Source: Multifurca ochricompacta (taxonomy: Eukaryota > Basidiomycota > Agaricomycetes > Russulales > Russulaceae). Taken from it: 49,354 nt of DNA. The notes beneath the pieces were generated by a model, which was given only the letters and a program-made list of their open reading frames with translations, was not told the DNA's origin and did not search any database. Shown one piece after another: positions 42,026 through 49,354 of the stretch. Position 1 is the first letter of the stretch, and the number at the start of each line of letters is the position of its first letter. The DNA is taken from the NCBI GenBank assembly GCA_022496185.1, contig WTXG01000261.1, positions 1 through 49,354 of the forward strand. Direction: 5' to 3'. The position numbers and the translations under genes were made by a program.

Positions 42026-43753
42026 ATGTCTCCTTCCAGCATTCACACCTCTGCTGTGATCAATGCATATCCCCTACTTTCTCCTCTGCACCCTCCTTCT
42101 CGCCCACTATCTCCTATTGATTATGACACAGCTGCCAAGGTGGCCAAAGAGATCAGAACCACTGATGTCAACAACAATTTTAATCTGCCTGAACATCCCC
42201 ATCCAAATGACCTGATCAATGTTGACTTCAGTGACAAGGCCCCCAAATTCCCCTTTTTTTCTGAACAACCCTGAGTCCCAGTTCTACTTCCCACTCATGA
42301 TCCTAACATCCAGAAATGACGGTACAACAGAGGTGGCCAAATATATTTACTACACCAACAAAGGTATGGATGTTGCAGGATGTTTGGAGAAAGGAGGTGT
42401 GACGAAATCCAGACTGACAAAGGTGACCTGGCTGACTGATGACTGAGACAGACTTGTTGTTCTGAAACACTACCTACTGTTTGCTTACTGAGGGCTCAAC
42501 CCCTCCATGTTCTCCTTAGTTCTAGCCAGTTCTATTGTGCAACCACTAGATAATACATCATAGTACTAGAATCTTCCATTTACTATGACATAGCTAGATC
42601 TACCTGTATTTAAAGCACAGTACAGTAGAAGAGACAGACCTAAGTCTGTTCTCTTGTGTTCAATCCAAGGTGCCCTAGACTTCTTTGAACTCTCTCTGTA
42701 AAGAACCCCACTTGAACTCTCCAAGATGCAACTTGGAGAGCCTTTGACCCTATTGAACTTGTTGCAGGACTGAGTGTCTCTGCCATTGACTTCAACTCTT
42801 GCATGTGCCCTATCGACTTTGTTGTGGGCTTGAACTGACTTGACTCAGCTAAAAGCTTGGAGTCTTGACTTGAACTTGGTACATCTTGACTTGGGAGGCT
42901 AGCTCCTGATCAATGTTCAACACAGTGTCACACCTAACTTTATGGAGCTCCCATCTATTTGGAGGAAAAGACAGTCAACCAGCTCCATTATGTCCTAGGG
43001 CCAGAACATTTGCAACATCTGTTGGCTGGCAACCCTCGTGCCTTTGCTATCAATGAGGTACTCTGAGACTTATGTATGCTGTGACTATCCACCAAAGTCA
43101 CATGGCTACAAAAGTTCCAGGCACTCAGGGACAACTTGGAGATGCAGTGCTGTGATTACAAGTGACAGATGGTGAGACTCAACCAAGGGGTTTTTGATAT
43201 CAAACAGCACCTGGCATCCATTAGGACACAATTGGAGTTAGGAGAGGCATATCAAATCATATCAGAATGGTATGCTGACATTTTTGCCTGACCTCTCCCC
43301 TGTCGCTGCCTCAACCTTGCACCCTGGCTTAATCCAAGTTGTCTTGAAATGCCACAACTCCATGAAAACCCTGATGGTAAGCTTTGCTGGCATTGCAACA
43401 GCAAGTACCACCTTAGTTGGTGCTGCCCTACCACCAAGAAATGATGTCAGCATTGCCAGAGTACTTCACACTGGAGCCATCAGTGTCTATTCCAATGACT
43501 TACACAGGTCCCCAATGTCACCAACCTGTCCAGATGGTGTGGCAAGTGCCTTACCCACAACACTGGCCACCAAGAAATCAACTGTCACATTTATGATGGT
43601 TGCTTTCAATGTGGGAAGAGAGGGCCCTATGGTTTTCTATGAACACACATTTGCCCCACAGATGAAGACAAGGAGAACTACAATGCTGACCACTACACTG
43701 TAGCTGACAACTACCTGTCCTTGGTCCAGGATGATGACAGTATGCCAATCTAG
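42026..43753 (+). pseudogene. Degenerate aORF of element E
   Basis: ATG 42026 ([18 protein letters not shown]) in frame with pol; TAG 43751-43753. An eight-T run near 42254 shifts the frame at [10 protein letters not shown] family-3 solo LTR (42398-42938) lies in the LEKGG/VYGAP junction. The rest shows YLEEKTVNQLHYVLGPEHLQ, the coiled-coil part and the knuckles CWHCNSKYHLSWCC, CQHCQSTSHWSHQC, CGKCLTHNTGHQEINC and CFQCGKRGPYGFLCTHIC, with several TGA stops at former CGA. Function unknown. Confidence 0.86.
42398..42938 (+). repeat. Solo LTR, family F3, right end truncated
   Basis: Starts TGTGACGAAATCC and runs to CACACCTAAC, where the last bases (TGTGACA in sister copies) and the target duplication are missing. 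The aORF of E resumes almost at once. TATTTAAAG is near 42607. About 541 bp. Confidence 0.87.
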
Positions 43754-43784
43754 CTGGCTCTGCTAGGACTTAGAGAGGGGGTAA

Positions 43785-44382
43785 TGTTACAAACCCTGCT
43801 ATGTCATCTTTTCTTCCCATTCGTGCCCTGTGACTTGCTGTTTGACCCCATTTGGCCCCCATTGATCATGTTTACATCTTCTTTGCACTTATTTGTTCCT
43901 TATCTTTGACTGGAGGCTGTGCTTATCTATGACTCATACTTTACATCAGGACTCTTACATATTTTCCCACAAGAATCACAACTATACCAAATACATCTTG
44001 GTATATTCTCATCTGACCCACCTTTGCTCCATTTCCCCATTTGACTATATTATGACTTTGTTGATACATTGAGTACATTACTCCAATTCAGACTCTGATC
44101 TCTATTACATATATAAGGCCTGCCTAGATAGCCCTGTATGCCTTAGACTCAACTTCTTAATCAACTTGGTGCATTACCTTCTGGGTGATCTCTAAGACCC
44201 AACTCTTGAATCATCTCAGTGCTTCTGGTACTCTTCCACTCATTGGTACTAAGGGAATAGCTCCTTGGTGCTGACTTCTCATCCAACCTCCATGCACTTG
44301 AAAGACAGTGTACACTTGACTTTGTAGTTTTGCTATGCAACTTTGTCACATGTCATGCTGAACACCCACACCAGGCATTACA
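43785..44382 (+). repeat. 3' LTR of element E (F2)
   Basis: 598 bp, TGTTACAAACC...GGCATTACA, preceded by AGAGAGGGGGTAA. It is strongly CpG-depleted; the start motif reads AGACTCAACTT. Followed by GTATT, which should match a duplication left of E outside the window. Confidence 0.92.
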
Positions 44383-44383
44383 G

Positions 44384-44967
44384 TATTGACATGCTGACCC
44401 CTGAATCACTTGCACCATGGGAGCACACCACCCCATCTTCTATTTTCCATTACACACTTGTCACTATCCTTGATACAGGCACAGCACTAACCCAATCCTC
44501 AACACCCTACAACAATGTCTTTTTGAAGCAGACCAAAGCTTCACTCCACTGATCAACTTCACACTGGACAACCTTTGTGATCCCAGGGCCTGGGCAGAAG
44601 TCTTGCATTACTGGTATGCCACACAATGACTCAATATGATCCATAGTGAAATGGCACACTGGCAATGACAGGCAGAGCAAGTTAACCATGACATTTGAAA
44701 CACAGTTCATGCACTGTCCCATGGCAACATGTACCATCGCCTCTTTCCTTATCTAACCTACACTTATGCTTGGGACTGCCCTATGAGCCCAGAAGAAGTG
44801 ATTCAATTTGCACCCAACCCAGACCTTTGAATAGTGCTCCAAGCAGGCAGTGTTGGCAGTTCCAGATGCCCTCAATGACATTGTGGCCTGCACATTCTCC
44901 CTCAAATCATTGATCTTACACAGGATGACTCAGCTTGAGGCCAAGCTGGACAATACAGAGGGGGTGA
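44384..44967 (+). pseudogene. Unrecognised 3' ORF of element H, closed only by TGA codons
   Basis: One frame runs from 44384 to the LTR with nine TGA stops and no TAA or TAG in about 195 codons. In view of the CpG decay elsewhere, each TGA is probably a former CGA (Arg). Readable parts include LNTLQQCLFEADQSFTPLIN, DPRAWAEVLHYWYATQ, SHGNMYHRLFPYLTYTYAWD and CPMSPEEVIQFAPNPDL. I do not recognise the family. There is no zinc-knuckle series, so it is not the aORF of F1/F2, although it has the same position between pol and polypurine tract. It could be an accessory ORF of the H family. Single-frame openness supports real coding origin. Confidence 0.6.
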
Positions 44968-46540
44968 TGTGACAGGTGTGAAGGTTTGTGACATTGTTCA
45001 TGACAAGAACATGACGTTTCTTTGGTTCACACACTCACACATGTTTTCAACTTGCGTGACTGCCCATAACGACTTGTGACATGGGTGTGACAAGTATGTT
45101 GCATGTGCTCTGATCTCTATTCCCAGTCCCTTTTTTATATTTTCCTTGCTGAGGGCACAACCCCTCCTTTGTTTCTAATCCTATTCTATCTCACTCCAGG
45201 GCATAACCCCTAGAGTCCATGACTACCAGGGATACTTATTAGAACCTTCTGTTTAGTTTAGATCTTCTGATGTGCCCTCTTTGATGTGCCTTCCCAAAGC
45301 TGTATTTAAGCTACTTAGATTGTAGAGACAGACTGTAACAGGTGAAGCTCTGTGTACACTTAGAAACAGGAAGGGCAAAGAAAGGTGACCTAGGTCATTG
45401 GGTGTACTGTGGAGGCAAATGTCATGCATTAAGTAATGATGGGGACCTGTGTCAACCACTGTGGTTTATGCAACCATGATGACAGCATCTGAAACCCAAA
45501 GAAACTGCAGCCCCAAGAGGACAAGATCCAAAGGATCATGTCACACAGGGAGGCAGTATACCATTAGCACTATGTATCAAACTCATGTAGACAGTTACTC
45601 ACCTGCAGCCCCAAGAGGACAAGATGGGGGCTACAGGCTGTTACAGGGGGTCTTATATACATTTCTCAGTGTAACAAGGTAAGCAGTAAGTGTAAGCAAG
45701 AATCAGCAAGTATCAGTCAGCTGTATTGCTGACTGAGCCTTATCTTTGTGATTCGTAAGCTGCTTTACTCTGCTGACTGATCATACTCCCACATTATGAC
45801 ATCATCATGATGTCACTGTGGAGTAGATGACTGATATGTAGTCTAGCCCTTAGGTCTGGAACACATCTATCTACTGATACATGTGAAACTGTGCTATAAT
45901 TGGCCATGGCCCAATCTGGGCCCTTATCTAGAGCTCCACTTACCTAGAACCTTCTAGGCTGGACTCCTCTTATCTTGATAGCAGCTCCACTTGGTCTAGA
46001 ACCATCTAGACTGTGGGGCCTCTGCTTATTGTGGTAAACACAATAGAGAATTGACTTGTTATTGTTGAGTGGCTCTTGTGCTGACTAAGCAGCATGTGAC
46101 TATTACATGTGACTCGGTCACATGATCCATGTCACAACTACATTCCCATGATCACATGTTGAGACTGCTGGGTAATCTTCCCACAGTCATGTGATCCAAA
46201 AAGGGGAAAAGAAAAGGAAAAATAAAATAGAGCCGTGACACAGACCTTAAGTCTGTTCTCTTGTATCTAATACAGGTGTATTCGACTTCACAAAGATCTG
46301 CTTGAACTCCCTAAGTGGCAGCTTAAGGAGCCTTCCTCCTCAGAAACTCTGCAGGGCTGATTGCTGCTGCTCTCAACTTTGTTCCCTGCACATGCCCCCT
46401 CCTGTACATTGTGGGTGCTTGGAATCTTGAACTGAACCAGGTCTTCTTAGTTGGACCTTGAATCTTGAGTGCGCCGCATACCTTGAGAGCCTTCAGACAC
46501 CAAAAACACAACTAGACACAGTCGACACCTGGCTGTGACA
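44968..46540 (+). repeat. 3' LTR of element H, split by a solo LTR
   Basis: Starts TGTGACAGGTG and ends GGCTGTGACA; 661 bp without the insert at 45334-46240 and its duplication. TATTTAAG is at 45303, and the insert is 30 bases beyond it, near the expected start site. Confidence 0.83.
45334..46240 (-). repeat. Solo LTR J (unnamed family), inserted in the LTR of H
   Basis: 907 bp flanked by CAGAC (45329-45333 and 46241-46245), with TGTAACAGG...CCGTGACA ends. On the minus strand TATATAAGACCCCC (about 45642-45655) gives the orientation. It contains a 23-bp direct repeat starting CTGCAGCCCC at about 45505 and again at about 45603. Confidence 0.8.
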
Positions 46541-46791
46541 CTGGCATTGGTAACAGCTGCAGTTGAGCAAGGGCTAACATTGTTCAGGGATGGTGTCAAG
46601 GGACCCAGTTTTATTGAAGATCCTTGGGGCAGAAAGGTGTGAGAATGGGTTGGCACTACAAATAGAGTTGACAGCAAACATTGGGAACAAATAATTGACC
46701 AATTGCAATACTATTATCACACAAGTAAGGGGTCCTCTCAAGATGCTGGAGGACCCACTGATACTGCCTTTCCCCTCATTGAGCTTGACTG
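46541..46791 (+). pseudogene. Exon-like remnant next to H with a splice-donor sequence
   Basis: An open frame from 46541 with one TGA (46640-46642, probable CGA): LALVTAAVEQGLTLFRDG, KGPSFIEDPWGRKV, EWVGTTNRVDSKHWEQIIDQ. It ends ELDW at GTATGT (46792-46797), a perfect fungal 5' splice site followed by AT-rich sequence, in which LTR I inserted at 46817. This is the only stretch that looks neither like LTR nor like chromovirus pol. It could be a host gene exon or part of an older element. Product not recognised. Confidence 0.5.
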
Positions 46792-46816
46792 GTATGTCTC
46801 ATTAATATATTATATT

Positions 46817-47602
46817 TGTTATGCTCAGCGGAGCGTTCTGTGCGGTGTGCACGGGTTGGCACAGGTCCATTACCTCAGCCATGAGCCTAGCACAATAAGG
46901 CTAGACTCTGGGCACTGTCTAGCTTTGGAATTGGTTAAGGTTTGGTGCTATAATCAAGCACAGAGGGAGACAGGATGAGCCAGCCAAAGGGAGCTAATCC
47001 CCTAAGGCTGTTAAGTGGGGACAGGGCCCAGTTGCTGTGCCAGAAGCACACCAAGCACACTGGAGCCCTAGGGAATGGCAGAGGGGTTCAAAGGGAAGGG
47101 TACACACCCATTGCCAGAGGCAATGGGGGTCCCTGCAGGGATCTTAAGGATGCAAAAAGGGGGAAAAGGCTTCTGATGTATTGGGGTCTAAGATCTCTAG
47201 GCTGAAGGCCCAAGAGGTCAAATCTAGGGTTGTACAAACTGTCTACAGGGTCTTATATACTGTATGGGGATCTGGTTTGTAGCTAATCAGGAACAGGGTC
47301 AGAGTCCTTATCATCCAATAGCAGATAAGATGTCAAATATAGTCCATGATAAGGATAAGCCTTATCAGAAGCATAATCATGTGGGACAGCCCCACAGGAG
47401 TCATATCAGTGTGGGAGGATTCCCACCAGGGTCAGGGGTAAATGGGGAGATAACAGGTCCCACAGGAGTCAGGGTGGATGTGGGAATACTCCCACAGGAA
47501 TCAGAGAAGCAAATGATAAGCCAGATGGGCCATGTGATCAGAGAGGGGTAAATGATCAGATGAAGATGCTGTGATCAGGGTCAGGGATCACATGGTCCAA
47601 AG
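46817..47602 (-). repeat. LTR I: partial LTR (related to F2), split by element G
   Basis: Begins TGTTATGCTC and runs 786 bases until element G; the other end is outside the window. On the minus strand TATATAAGACCCTG (near 47256), the stem-loop TGTGC-TTCTG-GCACA (47036-47050) and a GGAGCTAATCCCCTA block (plus strand) link it to F2 LTRs. CAAAG at 47598-47602 is the expected left duplication of G. Confidence 0.72.
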
Positions 47603-47913
47603 TGTTACGAACCCCATCCTTGCCCGTATTCTTTTTCCTACCTAACGACAACCCTTCCCTGCCGCCCACTCTCCACTACCAGATCACGTCTCCATCGTGG
47701 GACCCGTCATGTGCTCTTCACCCGTCCCCGTGATTCACTTGTTTATATGTCTTTGGTTGCCCCTATCTCTGCTTATCGTTTATCTTCTTATCATACGACC
47801 GGACACTTACTTAATTCCCTATCAGTGGAAGCCAGGCTCTACGCCCTCCGCTTTCGGCTATTTGGGCCCACTTGACTCCGTAGTTCTTATCTTTAGACGC
47901 TCATTCAATTACA

Positions 47914-47958
47914 TATATAAGTCCGCTGTAGCTACCATGTAGACCTCAGACTCGACTT
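47914..47958 (+). promoter_or_regulatory. LTR promoter of G: TATA box and presumed start site
   Basis: TATATAA at 47914-47920 and AGACTCGACTT at 47948-47958, 34 bases apart as in family F2. Confidence 0.7.
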
Positions 47959-48020
47959 ATTGAATACATCGGTGTTTGTCTTCTGGACTTCCCCTTGAAA
48001 CCTTTGAACTCGATCGTCTC

Positions 48021-48035
48021 AGTGCTTTTGGCACT
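48021..48035 (+). other. R-U5 stem-loop of G
   Basis: AGTGC-TTTTG-GCACT, the F1 version of the leader stem-loop. Confidence 0.6.
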
Positions 48036-48183
48036 TTCCGCTCAACATCGTCACTAGGGAACAGCCCCTTTGACGTTGACTCACTCATTCGAACTCCAAG
48101 AGGTCCTATTGACCTCTTATCTGAATACACGAACGAAGCTGTCGCACAAGTCGTGCAGAATGTCTCACACCGGACGTAACATC

Positions 48184-48194
48184 AAGTCGAGTCT
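48184..48194 (+). promoter_or_regulatory. Primer site of element G
   Basis: AAGTCGAGTCT, perfectly complementary to 47948-47958 over 11 bases and two bases inside the LTR. Confidence 0.72.
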
Positions 48195-48200
48195 CTCACA

Positions 48201-49354
48201 GTGGCTTCCAGCCGCAGTCAGACCCTCTTCCGGGAAGAACTCATCGAATGCAGAGACGAGAATAATCTTTCACAGCAAGTACTTGGCTCTGCCACCTGGA
48301 AAGACTTTGAGTCCGAGTTTGGATACTACGTCTATCACGACGGAAGATACCAACCGGTAGAATACGATGACGAAAAGAGAGTTTGGTATCGTATCCGATA
48401 TTCGGACAGCCGACACTCTTGGGTCACTACAGGACCCGCCCCACCTGAATTTGGATTAGGGCCGTGGAGGGAGAATCCCCCGGCCATCGTTACGGACTCT
48501 GAACCAGAAGAGTACGTAGAAGAACATAGTGAAGAAGCACTGGTATTAGCGTCGACTACAACCCCAGTTGCACCCGCAGTTGTCACGTCCAGAGCCCCTG
48601 CTTTGACAACTCCCCAGATTTCAATACAATCCACTGACACCGTCACCCCATTTCACCAGAATATGTCTACCATCACTGCCCAACTCCCAGACCCAGTACC
48701 GGCACCCCCGCCAGCCATGCTCCCACCCAACATTCCCCCACCATCGGGGCGGCTGTCAGGAGTACTACCCCAAACGTTCACTGGGGAACGGTCACAAAGC
48801 AAGAAATTTATGCTGGAGTTCACGACCTTTAAAAACTTCGACCATGACATCCCCCAGATCATTAACCCCTTCCAACGTGCAAACCTCTTCCTCTCTCTGA
48901 TCCGAGGGGAGGCTGTGGACGATTGGACCATGGAACAGCTGGAATGGCTGAACGAACAAATTGAAAGTGGCCGTCGCACCACTAGTGAGGGGCTTTGGGA
49001 AACCATTGCCCAGCGATTTAAAGATGCATTTACGGATGGGCAGGCCAAGCAGAAGGCTGCTCGAGAGCTTAAGTCCCTCAGGATGGAGAAAGGAGAGCTT
49101 GATGCTTATGTAGCCAAGTTTAGAAGCTTGGCCAACAGAGCCGGCTACGACACCGACGAAGAGGCCACATTGGACCTTTTCTCCCAGGGGTTGCCCAACC
49201 CACTGGTGAAAAATATCATCCAGTTCCACCACCCTAATGACTGGGACACGTGGGTTGATGCTGCTCGACGACAGCAGCAGGACTATTTGGACTTCCAAAC
49301 ACGCTTTGGAGTCGACACGAAGAAGGGAAAAACCCGTGACCAGTGGAAGGCCGC
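48201..49354 (+). CDS. gag: gag of element G, open to the window end (partial)
   Basis: Opens at GTG 48201 (ACA-GTG-G). The frame has no ATG before codon 155 (48663, MSTITAQLPDP) and is closed upstream by TAA in the last bases of the LTR. Residues 1-120 hold the region shared with F2: FGYYVYHDGRYQPVEYDDEK, SWVTTGPAPPEFGLGPWREN and the acidic DSEPEEYVEE. A Pro/Thr-rich linker follows, then the capsid part: SGVLPQTFTGERSQSKKF, DDWTMEQLEWLNEQIESG, AYVAKFRSLANRAGYDTDEE and LDLFSQGLPNPLV. The sequence stops in KTRDQWKA, ahead of the zinc knuckle. 384 codons without a stop make this the best gag in the window. Start at GTG is inferred from conservation; if AUG is required, M155 would be the start. 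Confidence 0.88.
   Translation, partial: MASSRSQTLFREELIECRDENNLSQQVLGSATWKDFESEFGYYVYHDGRYQPVEYDDEKRVWYRIRYSDSRHSWVTTGPAPPEFGLGPWRENPPAIVTDSEPEEYVEEHSEEALVLASTTTPVAPAVVTSRAPALTTPQISIQSTDTVTPFHQNMSTITAQLPDPVPAPPPAMLPPNIPPPSGRLSGVLPQTFTGERSQSKKFMLEFTTFKNFDHDIPQIINPFQRANLFLSLIRGEAVDDWTMEQLEWLNEQIESGRRTTSEGLWETIAQRFKDAFTDGQAKQKAARELKSLRMEKGELDAYVAKFRSLANRAGYDTDEEATLDLFSQGLPNPLVKNIIQFHHPNDWDTWVDAARRQQQDYLDFQTRFGVDTKKGKTRDQWKA

Larger units (their letters stand above)
20577..44382 (+). mobile_element. Element E: Ty3/gypsy chromovirus, family F2, oldest F2 copy here
   Basis: Resumes in gag right of the 3' LTR of B and ends with its own 3' LTR at 44382, beyond which the coding remnant of H begins. 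It holds a family-5 solo LTR (22394-22903), a family-3 solo LTR at 24709 that was itself split by element D, and a second family-3 solo LTR (42398-42938). It is CpG-poor with many stops and frameshifts. Its 5' part lies outside the window, left of B. Confidence 0.92.
44383..46540 (+). mobile_element. Element H: 3' end of another LTR retrotransposon
   Basis: A coding remnant (44384-44967), then AGAGGGGGTGA, then an LTR (44968-46540) that carries a solo LTR insert. The polypurine tract is the same as in family F1, and the LTR is related to family F3 (shared blocks: AACCCCTCC, TATTTAA, AGACAGAC, AAGTCTGTTCTCTTG). Element E inserted into its coding part. The rest of H lies left of E, outside the window. 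Confidence 0.82.
47603..48181 (+). repeat. 5' LTR of element G (F1)
   Basis: 579 bp, TGTTACGAACC...GGACGTAACA. U3 is 345 bases up to the presumed start at 47948; R-U5 is 234 bases. Confidence 0.94.
47603..49354 (+). mobile_element. Element G: F1 chromovirus, 5' end, youngest-looking copy
   Basis: A 5' LTR (47603-48181), primer site and an open gag reach the window end. CpG is frequent and no stop or frameshift is seen in 1,154 bases of gag. The right part, and hence its full state, is outside the window. Confidence 0.93.

Noticed and set aside
45505..45625. CRISPR-like or tandem-repeat array in LTR J
   Set aside because: Only two repeat units of 23 bp, a eukaryotic setting and an LTR context.
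48182..48200. Conventional tRNA primer-binding site
   Set aside because: The bases next to the LTR match the element's own LTR start over 11 bases, and I recognise no tRNA 3' end there. Not fully excluded without the host tRNA set.

Overview
The window comes from a filamentous fungus, most likely a basidiomycete with a transposon-rich genome. This is inferred from the type of retroelement (Ty3/gypsy chromoviruses with a chromodomain), from mutation confined to CpG sites, and from a fungal-type GTATGT splice donor next to the only non-transposon exon candidate. No complete host gene, tRNA or rRNA gene is visible. Essentially all 49 kb is transposon inside transposon, and most boundaries can be fixed to the base because 5-bp target-site duplications (TSDs) survive.

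Layout, read as nesting. An exon-like remnant (46541-46791) flanks element H (44383-46540). Element E (20577-44382) lies inside H. Element B (7125-20576) lies in the gag of E, and element A (1-7124) lies in the RNase H region of B. Element C (8460-16516, minus strand) also lies in B, and a palindromic Tc1 derivative (18702-20323) lies in the 3' LTR of B. Further along, E carries a family-3 solo LTR that is split by element D (24959-41172). D in turn contains element F (32031-39527, minus strand). On the right, LTR I (46817-47602) is split by element G (47603 to the end). Ten solo LTRs of several families are scattered through these copies.

Families. F1 (A, F, G and two solo LTRs) and F2 (B, C, D, E) are sister chromovirus families of about 7.5 kb. 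Their order is LTR, self-complementary primer site, gag (zinc knuckle), pol (protease, RT, RNase H, integrase, chromodomain), an additional 3' ORF (aORF) with a coiled coil and four zinc knuckles, polypurine tract, LTR. Pol is in the -1 frame relative to Gag at a run of five T next to the gag stop. F3 (with H), F4 and F5, and LTRs I and J, are other LTR families seen mainly as solo LTRs.

The features most likely to be new are: (1) the aORF, present in both families and intact only in F; (2) an 11-nt match between the presumed transcript 5' end and the primer site, pointing to Tf1-type self-priming; (3) an invariant internal polypurine tract at the start of integrase; (4) a gag that opens at GTG with no in-frame AUG for about 155 codons; (5) an almost perfect 761-bp inverted duplication of half a Tc1 transposase gene, which could form a silencing hairpin; (6) decay almost wholly by CpG transitions, turning CGA codons into TGA stops.

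A, B, E and H have lost most CpGs and are full of stops. C, D, F and G keep many CpGs and are younger, which agrees with the nesting. G has an open gag as far as it is visible. F has nearly intact genes but a changed integrase catalytic residue.
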